Positions 17,761-26,581 of a DNA stretch of 64,000 bases are shown piece after piece (position 1 is the stretch's first letter; each line of letters opens with the position of its first letter). The notes under the pieces were generated by a model, which made no database searches, was not told where the DNA came from, and saw nothing but the letters and a program-made list of their open reading frames with translations. A program made the translations under genes and the position numbers. Source of the stretch: Bacillota bacterium (GTDB lineage: Bacteria > Bacillota > Clostridia > Christensenellales > Aristaeellaceae); the NCBI GenBank assembly GCA_023413135.1, contig JAEZQK010000094.1:1-64000 (forward strand), written 5' to 3'.

Positions 17761-18013
17761 GAAATTCTCCCCCGTCAAAAACATTCTGCCTGTGAAATTT
17801 GCTTATGGTCGCCCGTATTTGACTGGAACGCTCTTTTTCTCCTACACATCATATCATAAACAAGGCGTGCGAAAATTATAACAATGAGTATGATTTTGGG
17901 AACGTTTGACGTAAACCCCATTTGCTGCCCTTGTTCCCCTATAATAGCCATATGTGGGCAGATGTATATGTGTCACGAAACGAAATATCATCTCCGGCGG
18001 AAGGGGGCAGCAC

Positions 18014-18766
18014 ATGATTCGCATCGCAGTTTGTGAAGATGAATTAAACATGCTGGACGACATTGGCCGCATGGTTCTGGAGTATGCCAATGCGAACCCG
18101 CAATTCAATATATCCCTGCACTCCTTCAAATCTGCATTTGATTTGCTGGAAAGCAGGAACGGAAAGAACGCATCTTTTCATATTTACCTACTGGATATTT
18201 TGATGCCCCTGATGAACGGAATCGAGCTGGGCCGCCATATCCGCAAAGACGATGATCAGGCGGTGATCATCTTTATGACATCCTCCAGGGAATACGCGCT
18301 GGAGTCCTTCAAGGTATCGCCCATGCACTACCTTTTAAAGCCTGTCCATGAAATCACGCTGTTCTCCGCGCTGGAGAAGGCTTGCCAAAGGGTACGCCAA
18401 GCGGCGGACTCCAATGTGCTGGTGCGTGTGAAGGGCGGCATCGCCTGCATCCGCTATCACCAAATCTCTTTTATTGAATACATGAACCATACCATGACGT
18501 ATCACCTGACCACGGGCAAAACGCTGACCACCATGGTTTTAAGGGAATCCTTTACCGACTGCACCGACAGCTATTTAAAAGATCCTAGGTTTATTAAGCC
18601 CCATGCGTCCTTCGTTTTGAACATGGACCATGTGCAGGTGATGACTGCCAGGGAGTTTGAAATGATGGGCGGGGAGATCGTACCCATCTCCAAGCGGGCC
18701 TACGCACAGATACGCAAGCAGTTCACGGATTACATTCTCGCCCGCCACGGCGGGGTGGCGCAGTGA
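18014..18766 (+). CDS. LytTR-type response regulator
   Basis: A 250-residue regulator starting MIRIAVCEDELN after GGAAGGGGG. The receiver carries phosphoacceptor Asp61 in YLLDILMPLMNG and the Lys in YLLKPVHE. The C-terminal LytTR DNA-binding domain spans about 135-245 (VRVKGGIACIRYHQISFIEY, then FIKPHASFVLNMDHV, IVPISKRAYAQIRKQF). This is the AgrA/LytR class and fits the divergent GHKL kinase. Its 3' end abuts a decayed gene on the opposite strand. Confidence 0.88.
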   Translation: MIRIAVCEDELNMLDDIGRMVLEYANANPQFNISLHSFKSAFDLLESRNGKNASFHIYLLDILMPLMNGIELGRHIRKDDDQAVIIFMTSSREYALESFKVSPMHYLLKPVHEITLFSALEKACQRVRQAADSNVLVRVKGGIACIRYHQISFIEYMNHTMTYHLTTGKTLTTMVLRESFTDCTDSYLKDPRFIKPHASFVLNMDHVQVMTAREFEMMGGEIVPISKRAYAQIRKQFTDYILARHGGVAQ

Positions 18767-19467
18767 TGCCCATCGTCCACAACAACAGACACGCCGTTTG
18801 GGATGATAACATAACGGCCCCCTGGAACCATGTCCTCCGCAATGGCTAACGCAATTTCAAGGGAATCCGCATAACGCATATGCATCTTTTCAATCAGGCC
18901 TTGCAGCGTTCGGCCGGCAATATAAATGACATTGGCTTTTATGAGCACTCGCATCAAAATTTGTGCCTGCCATTGGTCCGGTTCCGTTTCCTCTGCTTTC
19001 ACGCAAGAAATTCGCCGGAGGATTTCAGTTGGAGAAAGATCGCTGCTGGATCCAGCGGGTACCCGTTGGAAGTAATGACGATATCGCCCATCACGCAGGG
19101 CACCCGCGAATGATTCAATACATGGTCGCAGCCCGCTTCATGGGCTTTTACGGCATCGCCCGCCCATGCGCCGATAATTTTCTTGTTTTCATCGATCGCG
19201 ACATTGACAATGAAGGATCAGAGGCATGATGATTTTACTGGGTACCGGCCTAGTGTGGTCACTGGAGATCATGAGCACCCGCGAGGCCGCCTTCGCCAGC
19301 TCGTGCAAAGGAGCACTGCCGACAGGCTGGGCCAATGCTTTCTCCACAATCTGTTCCTGGCTGATAAAGGCCTCTGCGGGCAGCTTGGGCTGCAGCACGG
19401 CAAATACGCGGTCATCCGGCACTTCTGCCTGAAGATATGCGTGGTGGTAGGGAAGCGCAATACGCAT
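18760..19467 (-). pseudogene. larA: Nickel-dependent lactate racemase remnant (larA)
   Basis: Three pieces of a LarA protein remain in order on the minus strand. The first, from an ATG at 19467 preceded by GGGGG, reads MRIALPYHH and ends SSDHTRPVPSKIIMPLIL, the LarA N-terminal motif. It joins in another frame to NVAIDENKKIIGAWAGDAV, HEAGC and MGDIVITSNGYPLD, skipping most of the central domain. After a second jump and frame change come SPTEILRRISCVKAEETEPD, QWQAQILMRVL and VIIPNGVSVVV, the C-terminal part. LarA is usually near 425 residues; only about 230 codons remain. Two internal deletions and the frame breaks make it non-functional. The larBCE maturation genes are not in the window. Confidence 0.8.
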
Positions 19468-19511
19468 ACGACAACCCCCATTTTATGCTGACGCTAATGA
19501 AAAGCTTTATC

Positions 19512-21644
19512 TTATGCCTTTTGAATGTTGTGCCGCACCCAATAATCCCTCGGTTCGGTTTTCACCTTTCCAAAGCTATGGATCAATTCCACATCGCGCT
19601 CCACGTCTTTCCAATATAGGCCATACCCGAAGCGCATTTTGGACCGTGCCATCAGATAGCCCGTATAATGGCTGCCCCAATGTGCCTGCAATTGCTCCCA
19701 GGCCGGCCTTTCCGCAAGCGCAGCGTCAACGGCTATTTGGCGGTATGCTTCATCCTTTGTCACATCAAGGCGTGCCAATGCCAATGCTGCCGAAAACCGT
19801 GCCGCATAAAAGGAAGCCAGTGCCTGCCAGCAATGCAGGTCCTCAAGCAGGCATTCGCCCTCGCCTATCAAGCCGGCTTCACTTAGGATGGTCAAATGCG
19901 CCTTCAGTCCATCGGCGATACGCAAAAGCTCCGCAATGACCTTAGGTGGCGTTTCGCCTGCCACCGCATTCCCTTGCTGCTCCTGCGCAGCATACTGCCG
20001 GATGCTGACCGTGTCGGTTCCCGGCATGGCGGGATTATAATAGGTATCCAGCACAGTTTTAAAGCCGAATATGGACAGCAGGCTTTCGGGATGCCACCGT
20101 ACATCAATATCCATCCAGTGAAGGCGGTTAACAAGTGGGATGATCCCGGAGGCAAGCTTGAGCGAGTCGTAAAGCCTTGGACCATATTCGCCATAAAGCC
20201 GCCCATACTGGCTCTGCCAATACGATTCCGGCGTGGCTGAATCATAGCCAATTCGCCCAAGCAATGAAAACTCCTGCCAATGTTTTTCAAAATCGTATTT
20301 CCAGGTCTTGTGGCCATGGGGATCATGTGAAAAGTCGCTTGCATACATGTATCCGTCACAACCCCAATAATATCCCCTGCAATACGGCTTTTCCGCCATA
20401 TTCGCAAGGTATGCCCGTATAAAATCCACATCGCCCCAGCGCAGCGTATGAAAATCGTCATTGCGCACGGTAAAGAGCACATTCAGATTTTCTTTGTGTT
20501 TGATGTTTTCCCAAACATTTTCCAACTGTTCAAAGGCAGGTGCGGCGGAAGAATACATGTGTGCATACGAATATTTCCACGAAACGTAATTGGTTCTTGC
20601 CGGACACTTTTCAAGAAACTCCTCTGCAAGTTTGCATGTCCCGCAGTTTGTGCGCATGATAAACGGAATCGTTCGGCCCGATTCACGGATGCCTTCAATA
20701 TATGCCTCTTCCACCCACTGCTGCCGCTCCTGGGCTGTGCCCACCATTTCCTCCGCGCAGTTGGTGCCAAGCGCGTCCAATTCGGGATACGTCATAAGAA
20801 GCGTGCGGATGCACTCCTTTATGTAATCCTTGACAACAGGCTGGGCCTGCCTCGCCCCGTTCATCAGGGCGCGGTGGGGCGGGCTGCCGAGCACGACTGC
20901 ATCGCTTGGCTGCGGATAAGGATTGGCGAGCTCCCGGGGAAGGCCAAGCCCCATCACAGCTGCCTGGGGCAGACGGATGTTCCAGGTAATCAAAAAAACC
21001 TTGATGCCTCTCATATGGGCATGGCGGAAAATAAAGTGGAACAGCATTTGATACTGCGCCAGCACCTCATCGCTGTAGGGGCAGGTTTGGGGATAGCGTG
21101 CGATCCTGAACATCATGTGAAACGGGTGCTCCGACCAAAGCGAAAGCATATTGTAGCGGTTACGCGCCAGCATATCGATATATTCCCGCCAGAAATCGAC
21201 ATTCAGGCAAGTCGCTATATTCTTTTCAAACGCGTCTCCCGTTTCATACGGTTCAAAAGGCAGGTTGAATTTTACACCCCGCAGTTCAAGGGTAGGTTTG
21301 AAGGTGCGCTCCTTCATGCCTTCTTCTCCGCCGCTTGTCAGCATATCCGCCACATCCATCAGCGCAAACATCACGCCGGCCTCACCGTTGGCCGTAAGTA
21401 CGAAGCCGCCCTTGGAGGATCTTTCCAGCGTGTAATGTTCAGCATCGCCTCCAATTGCTCTTTCTCTTCCTCTAAGCTCGATATCTCCTCGATTCTGGGC
21501 GACCAGATCGCCCTTGAGGGGGATGGCCGGCGCTTGGGATAAGGTGCTGACCATAAGCGTAATGCCGCGAATGCGGGCCGCCTCACTTACGCTTTCCATA
21601 GCAAACCGTGCCATTTCGCTTTCCGTGTTGTAGAAGATTCGCAT
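19512..21644 (-). CDS. Putative glycoside hydrolase with GH67/GH20-like N-terminal domain
   Basis: A 710-residue protein without a signal peptide, so probably cytoplasmic. The first 115 residues resemble the alpha/beta accessory domain found in front of GH67 alpha-glucuronidases and GH20 enzymes (GEAGVMFALMDVADML). The middle looks like a barrel: LELRGVKFNLPFEPYET, RNRYNMLSLWSEHPFH, ALGTNCAEEMVG and IPFIMRTNCGT near strand ends. Candidate catalytic acids include the Glu pair in NCAEEM. Family assignment is uncertain; alpha-glucuronidase-like is the best reading. AAGGAGAG precedes the ATG. It is divergent, by 95 bases, from an AraC regulator and lies near GH2 and GH42 enzymes, so it likely helps degrade the same plant or host glycan. 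Confidence 0.6.
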   Translation of the reverse strand: MRIFYNTESEMARFAMESVSEAARIRGITLMVSTLSQAPAIPLKGDLVAQNRGDIELRGRERAIGGDAEHYTLERSSKGGFVLTANGEAGVMFALMDVADMLTSGGEEGMKERTFKPTLELRGVKFNLPFEPYETGDAFEKNIATCLNVDFWREYIDMLARNRYNMLSLWSEHPFHMMFRIARYPQTCPYSDEVLAQYQMLFHFIFRHAHMRGIKVFLITWNIRLPQAAVMGLGLPRELANPYPQPSDAVVLGSPPHRALMNGARQAQPVVKDYIKECIRTLLMTYPELDALGTNCAEEMVGTAQERQQWVEEAYIEGIRESGRTIPFIMRTNCGTCKLAEEFLEKCPARTNYVSWKYSYAHMYSSAAPAFEQLENVWENIKHKENLNVLFTVRNDDFHTLRWGDVDFIRAYLANMAEKPYCRGYYWGCDGYMYASDFSHDPHGHKTWKYDFEKHWQEFSLLGRIGYDSATPESYWQSQYGRLYGEYGPRLYDSLKLASGIIPLVNRLHWMDIDVRWHPESLLSIFGFKTVLDTYYNPAMPGTDTVSIRQYAAQEQQGNAVAGETPPKVIAELLRIADGLKAHLTILSEAGLIGEGECLLEDLHCWQALASFYAARFSAALALARLDVTKDEAYRQIAVDAALAERPAWEQLQAHWGSHYTGYLMARSKMRFGYGLYWKDVERDVELIHSFGKVKTEPRDYWVRHNIQKA

Positions 21645-21673
21645 GCACTGCTCTCCTTTACTTTTTTCTGAGA

Positions 21674-21702
21674 TTTACGCAGTTCAATACTTGTGTTATG
21701 AT
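21674..21702 (+). promoter_or_regulatory. Promoter of the AraC-family regulator
   Basis: A -35-like TTTACG (21674-21679), a 17-base spacer and a -10 TATGAT (21697-21702) stand 37 bases before the regulator start. The fit to the main sigma factor consensus is moderate. Confidence 0.5.
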
Positions 21703-21739
21703 ACAAAGAAAGGTATATAGCTTGAGGAGGATTCTCCAT

Positions 21740-24043
21740 ATGCCTGTTCATACAAGAGCGCTGTTGCGAAAGTCTTTTTTTTCATATTTATTTTTATTTA
21801 TTCTGCTTCTGGCGCTCGGAGTTGGATTCTTTGTGCAGTCAAACCAGTTATTGGAGAAGGAAACCAAGAATTACAACCTGACCATCCTTACACAAAAGCA
21901 GCAAGAGATTGATGTCCGCTTAGAAGAAATTAAAAAACTCATCAACGATTTTTCCCTCAACAACCGTATCTCCAGTTATGTCTACTCCACTCCTGATATG
22001 GGCAAAGACTATTATTACAGAATGCGCCTTGCTCTGGGTGAAACAACAGCCCTTTCGGCAACCAATGCCTATGTTTACGATACATATATTTATCATCGCC
22101 GCGGCAAGAATATCCTGTCCAGTTCCGGCGTCTATGATCTGGAAAACTTCTTTTCACAAATCACAAAATATGTTGATCTTGACTTTGCCGCTTGGAGCGA
22201 AATGATCGATAATGCGCCGCGCTTTCACACCATTTATCCGGCCAGAACGCTTCTTGTAAGCTCGGGCATAAAAAAGACGATACTGACCGCCATCTGTCCG
22301 CTGCCCAACTTTGCATTCAATCAGCAAAACAACGCTACGCTTGTGGTCATGATGGACGGCAATAAGTTCATCGACATTTTAAGCAGCAATCTTGCCCCCG
22401 AGCAAAGTGCCGTGTATATCGTGGATACGGACGGGCAAATCATATTGTCGTGCGGCGAAACGTCGCTGGTAGACGCTTCTGTTTCCGTTCCCTCCAACGC
22501 CGGATATTTTTCGGCCAATATCAGCAGCATACCCGTCATCGTTGCTGCGGTACCATCCCGTGTCAACAACTGGCGCTACGTCTCCGTATCGTCTGAAAAG
22601 CAGCTGATGAACCAGGTGGACAGGACGCGCACCGTCAGCCTCTTCTTTATCGGCGGCACCGTGATCCTTGGGCTGCTGCTTGTATTGGCGCTTGCTTATA
22701 TCAACTACCGCCCCATCCAAAACACCGTACGGACCCTGCAGACATCACTGCCCGCCTCGAAAACCAATCAATCCTACAGCAATGAGATGGACTACATACA
22801 GCGCACCATACAAAGCATGGTCACTGAAAACGAGAGCATGCGCAAAAACTTCAAGGAATATCTTCCCGTACTGCAGGCCGATACGTTGACGCAGCTTCTG
22901 CGTGGTGAACTGAGCCATATCAGCCATGCCGCGTCCTTACTAGACGATGTGGGAATCATCTTCGAGCATGATGGATTTCTTGCCGTATTCATCGCCATTG
23001 AGGAGGATACCGGCCACGCCTTTGGCCATGACCGGAGCCTTATCAGATTCGTTATCAAAAACATCACGGAGGAGATCCTTGGCAGCCTTGGGCAGTGTTA
23101 TACGCTCAGCCCCGGTGCGCAGGCCATATGCGCGGTGGTCAACCTTCCATGGATGCAATACGATGATGTAGAGAAGCTTCGCCCTTTGTTTACCCGGCTT
23201 CAAAGCACATTGTGCGAGCAATGTTCCCTTTCGCTCACCTTTGGCATAAGCAAAGTGCATAAGGGGCCGGAAAATCTGCACACAGCCTTTGTCCAGGCCC
23301 AGCAGGCGCAGGAATACTGCCTGTATCACACCGCGTCCAATTACCGCTTTTTTAGCGAGATCAGCACCGACGCTTCGTATTATCCGTATTCCATCGAACT
23401 GGAGCAGCAACTGCTCAGCAGCGTAAAAATGGGCAGCAACGATATGGTGGATGAATTGCTGAACCAGATCTACAGCGCGAACCTGCCGGATGAGGGCACG
23501 TCGCTGGAAATCTCCCGCTGCATATTTTTTGACCTGATGGGTACGGCACTTAAGCTGCTGGGTTCACTGGATGTCGACTATAAGCAGGTATTCGGTACGG
23601 AAGATCCATTCAGCCTTTTATACGCCTGCAAGAGTATTCCCTCCATGCAGCAAACCGTGCGCATGTTGTTTATGCGCCTATGCGATCACTTCAATGCCAG
23701 CCGCACCAGCCATACCGACCGGCTTCGCGGCAATCTAATCGCCTATATCGACCGGCAGTATGCCGATCCAAACCTCTCGCTGACGACCGTTGCAGAAGCT
23801 TTTGGCATTACGTCCTCCTACCTTTCGCATTTCCTCAAACAGAATGCAAACGAGAATTTTGTCAATCTGCTGCGCGCACGGCGGATCCAGCAAGCGGAAG
23901 TACTGCTTTCACAAACGAACATGACGCTGGAGGAGATTGCGCGCGCAACAGGATATGCGGGAGGCATCGTGCTGACAAGGAATTTCAAGAAGATCCATGG
24001 CATTACCCCGGGGCATTACCGGGATATGCATGGAGGGAAATAA
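21740..24043 (+). CDS. Membrane-anchored AraC-family transcriptional regulator
   Basis: A 767-residue one-protein sensor-regulator. The start MPVHTRALLRKSFFSYLF follows GAGGAGG at ideal spacing. Membrane segments lie near 15-35 and about 295-315, with an extracellular Cache-like domain between them. A cytoplasmic region follows (MVTENESMRKNFKEYLPVLQ onwards), and the last hundred residues are an AraC DNA-binding domain: LSLTTVAEAFGITSSYLSHF and MTLEEIARATGYAGGIVLTR, ending HGITPGHYRD. It resembles YesM/YesN joined without kinase or receiver parts, a layout common in Clostridia glycan loci. It sits between the divergent GH67/GH20-like gene and the convergent GH2 gene, and is the likely regulator of both. 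Confidence 0.88.
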   Translation: MPVHTRALLRKSFFSYLFLFILLLALGVGFFVQSNQLLEKETKNYNLTILTQKQQEIDVRLEEIKKLINDFSLNNRISSYVYSTPDMGKDYYYRMRLALGETTALSATNAYVYDTYIYHRRGKNILSSSGVYDLENFFSQITKYVDLDFAAWSEMIDNAPRFHTIYPARTLLVSSGIKKTILTAICPLPNFAFNQQNNATLVVMMDGNKFIDILSSNLAPEQSAVYIVDTDGQIILSCGETSLVDASVSVPSNAGYFSANISSIPVIVAAVPSRVNNWRYVSVSSEKQLMNQVDRTRTVSLFFIGGTVILGLLLVLALAYINYRPIQNTVRTLQTSLPASKTNQSYSNEMDYIQRTIQSMVTENESMRKNFKEYLPVLQADTLTQLLRGELSHISHAASLLDDVGIIFEHDGFLAVFIAIEEDTGHAFGHDRSLIRFVIKNITEEILGSLGQCYTLSPGAQAICAVVNLPWMQYDDVEKLRPLFTRLQSTLCEQCSLSLTFGISKVHKGPENLHTAFVQAQQAQEYCLYHTASNYRFFSEISTDASYYPYSIELEQQLLSSVKMGSNDMVDELLNQIYSANLPDEGTSLEISRCIFFDLMGTALKLLGSLDVDYKQVFGTEDPFSLLYACKSIPSMQQTVRMLFMRLCDHFNASRTSHTDRLRGNLIAYIDRQYADPNLSLTTVAEAFGITSSYLSHFLKQNANENFVNLLRARRIQQAEVLLSQTNMTLEEIARATGYAGGIVLTRNFKKIHGITPGHYRDMHGGK

Positions 24044-24066
24044 CCTGGAAAACGGCATGTTTTCGT

Positions 24067-26565
24067 TTATCGGCGGTAGGTTAAGGCCGTGCTCTCCGTG
24101 GCATACTGTGCCTTTGCTGTGATTTCGCCCCGGTCATGCCTGCCGTACACCGCGATGCGGCGCGTTTCCCCGGGCATCATATCAAACCAATTGTCTTCAA
24201 AGTACCAACCGAATGCGTCTCCATCCTGCTGTCCGCTCAATTCTACACAGCGCGCAAACTTGTCCGCCGTAATGCTGATACTGCCGTCTGTATCTTGCGC
24301 AAGCGTCAGCTTCGCGTCGGGGAAGGGAAGAAAGCGCTCCGCTTTTATGTAGGCAAAATCACGGGATACCTCGCGTCCATTCGTATGCACCATTCGGGCA
24401 AAAATCACGCAGGTGCGCCAGAACTGCCCGATTTCATCAAGGTTGCACAGGATCTGGGAAGCTCCCGCCACAACCGCCGCGGCGTATGTCTTTTGGGCGA
24501 ACATTGTCTGGCTTTCCAAATCATAAACGGATATCTCTACGTGCCCAATAAAATCCTCGCGCGTATCATTCACGCCCCAGATATATACATGATCCTGCAC
24601 ATCAATAGATACGAGCAGCGGCATATATGCCCGCCTCAGCGCATAATACGGCTGTCCCGGCTCCAGGAAGTAGTCAATATACGAACAGTAGATTTGCGGC
24701 CAGGCCGTGCAGAACTTCCAGATAAGATGGCCGTGGGTCAACCGGTCGCCATCGCTGCGGTAAAACGGTTTGCCGCGCCTGGACTGGTGCAGGATCATGC
24801 GTACATCATACGCTGCCGCCGCGTTATATTTGTAGATCAGCGACTGGGCGTCGGTGGCATCGTAAAACCGCTCCACAGGCCCCGCTTTTTCCGCCCAGTG
24901 GTTGATGGTACGGGCGTGCCATGTTGGGGGAATGGGGCTGTCCACGCCGTGCAGCGCGCAATCCTTCCACGTGCCATCCCAAAACTTTTCACCGGGCAGG
25001 AAGCGCTTGACGCTTTTTAGCTCCGGTATAAACGTACGGATATTTTCTGAAAAGAAATTCGCATAGTCTTCCCCCGGTAAAAAGGAAAGCGCAGCCCGGG
25101 AACCGTGGGTGTCAATGCGCGGATCGTTGGGATATGCGCCGCCGATCGGGCTGCTCACCCGGTAGACGCGGTTCGGGTCCAGCCTGTTTGCCAGCTCGCG
25201 AAAGCGGTCAAAAATCAGGTCATGTCCCAGCCGCTTGGTTTCTCTTTTGCCAAAAAGATCGCACATGTATACCGTTTCATTGCAACCGCACCAAAGCAGT
25301 ATGGATGCGTGGTGCTTCAGGCGGAGCACCATTGCTTGCGCCTCCTGAAGCGCGGTGCTTACAAAATCCTCATCCTCCGGCAGATGGCTGCCCGAGATAG
25401 GAAAATCCTGCCACAACAATATGCCGCGCCTATCCGTTTCCTCATAAAAGCGGTCGTTGTACTGCTGGCTGGGCCCCCATATGCGAAGCGCGTTGATATT
25501 TGCCCGCTGCGCATGGTCCAAAAAAGTCAACGCGCGTTCGGGGATATAACGGTGCGACGGCCCAAACATTGGCGTGATGCACGAGCCCCACAGGTGAACT
25601 CGTATACCGTTGACCGCAAACTGCAGCGGGCCCACCGGCACGATTTCCCGAAGACCAAGATGCTTTTCATCGCTGTCCACGATTTCACCCGAAGCCAAAA
25701 GGGAGGTTCGCAGCGTATATAGCGGCTGCTCCCCATAGTTGCGGGGCCACCACAGTTCGGGCTGATCCACCTGCAAAACAAGCTGCTTGCCATAAGGCGC
25801 CTTTAAGGCTGCCACCTCTTTGCCGGCCGGATCAAATAAGGCCGCGCACACCGTCAGCGCAGCATCCGGCCGAACCGCCGACACTTTCGTGTTTACCTTG
25901 ACAAACGCCGTCTTGTAATCGGTGGTAAAGCTTGTGTTTACGTCCACGTGATCGAGTTTCGCCTCGGGGACAACGATCAGCGATATATCGTCATACACGC
26001 CGATGGGGGTAAAATAGGGAATCACTCCGGCGTGGGAGGAAAAGTCTCCATGCGCCTTCCGGTAATAGGACATGGCAGACAGCTTTGGGCGGTCCTCGTC
26101 GCGCACGCGCGAATTCAGCCAATTGCGTACCTTTGGGGGGGCGTAAAAATACAAAAGCAGCTCGTTTTCCTCCCGTGCCCACTCCGTAATCTCTATGTAC
26201 GCCGGCAGGAACATCGACAGATGCCGTGAAAGAAGCTGTCCGTTGAACACGATATCCACAACGGCGTCCAGCCCTTTGAAGGACAGAAAGAGCCGTCCCT
26301 GCGCTTTCAGGGAAAACCTGCGCCGGAATGCCCAATCCAATTCGGATACCCAAAGCGTCTCCTTGGCATCGCCGGTATCCAGCACGGTTTTGTCCAGCCG
26401 GTCGTGGGCCCACAGCACTTCCTGCACCGATGCGGGCAGAATTGCCGTGAGCCATTCGCCCGGCTGATCATCCACAAGCGCCTGCTTCCACTGTTCCCCC
26501 CAGGCCTCTGCGGGAGTGAAGGACTTTATCTGCCAGCCGTTCAGTAATGGTATGGTTATGCGCAT
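24067..26565 (-). CDS. Beta-mannosidase-like glycoside hydrolase, family 2
   Basis: An 832-residue cytoplasmic exoglycosidase. The start MRITIPLLNGWQIK is chosen because GGAGG lies eight bases upstream. The N-terminal sandwich domain has WAFRRRFSLKAQGRLFLSFK and VFNGQLLSRH, the central part HLGLREI and INALRIWGPSQQYNDRFYEE. HHASILLWCGCNETVYM carries the acid/base Glu (about 430), with the Cys-Asn-Glu run typical of the beta-mannosidase subgroup. Linkage to mannose is inferred from this subgroup, and exo-beta-glucosaminidase or related activity is possible. It follows the GH42 gene by 16 bases in the same operon. Confidence 0.82.
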   Translation of the reverse strand: MRITIPLLNGWQIKSFTPAEAWGEQWKQALVDDQPGEWLTAILPASVQEVLWAHDRLDKTVLDTGDAKETLWVSELDWAFRRRFSLKAQGRLFLSFKGLDAVVDIVFNGQLLSRHLSMFLPAYIEITEWAREENELLLYFYAPPKVRNWLNSRVRDEDRPKLSAMSYYRKAHGDFSSHAGVIPYFTPIGVYDDISLIVVPEAKLDHVDVNTSFTTDYKTAFVKVNTKVSAVRPDAALTVCAALFDPAGKEVAALKAPYGKQLVLQVDQPELWWPRNYGEQPLYTLRTSLLASGEIVDSDEKHLGLREIVPVGPLQFAVNGIRVHLWGSCITPMFGPSHRYIPERALTFLDHAQRANINALRIWGPSQQYNDRFYEETDRRGILLWQDFPISGSHLPEDEDFVSTALQEAQAMVLRLKHHASILLWCGCNETVYMCDLFGKRETKRLGHDLIFDRFRELANRLDPNRVYRVSSPIGGAYPNDPRIDTHGSRAALSFLPGEDYANFFSENIRTFIPELKSVKRFLPGEKFWDGTWKDCALHGVDSPIPPTWHARTINHWAEKAGPVERFYDATDAQSLIYKYNAAAAYDVRMILHQSRRGKPFYRSDGDRLTHGHLIWKFCTAWPQIYCSYIDYFLEPGQPYYALRRAYMPLLVSIDVQDHVYIWGVNDTREDFIGHVEISVYDLESQTMFAQKTYAAAVVAGASQILCNLDEIGQFWRTCVIFARMVHTNGREVSRDFAYIKAERFLPFPDAKLTLAQDTDGSISITADKFARCVELSGQQDGDAFGWYFEDNWFDMMPGETRRIAVYGRHDRGEITAKAQYATESTALTYRR

Positions 26566-26581
26566 TTTCGTATCCTCCATG

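Noticed and set aside
20448..21542. A 364-codon plus-strand frame inside the GH67/GH20-like gene
   Set aside because: No start signal or motif; the minus-strand protein fits its neighbours and has a good ribosome binding site.
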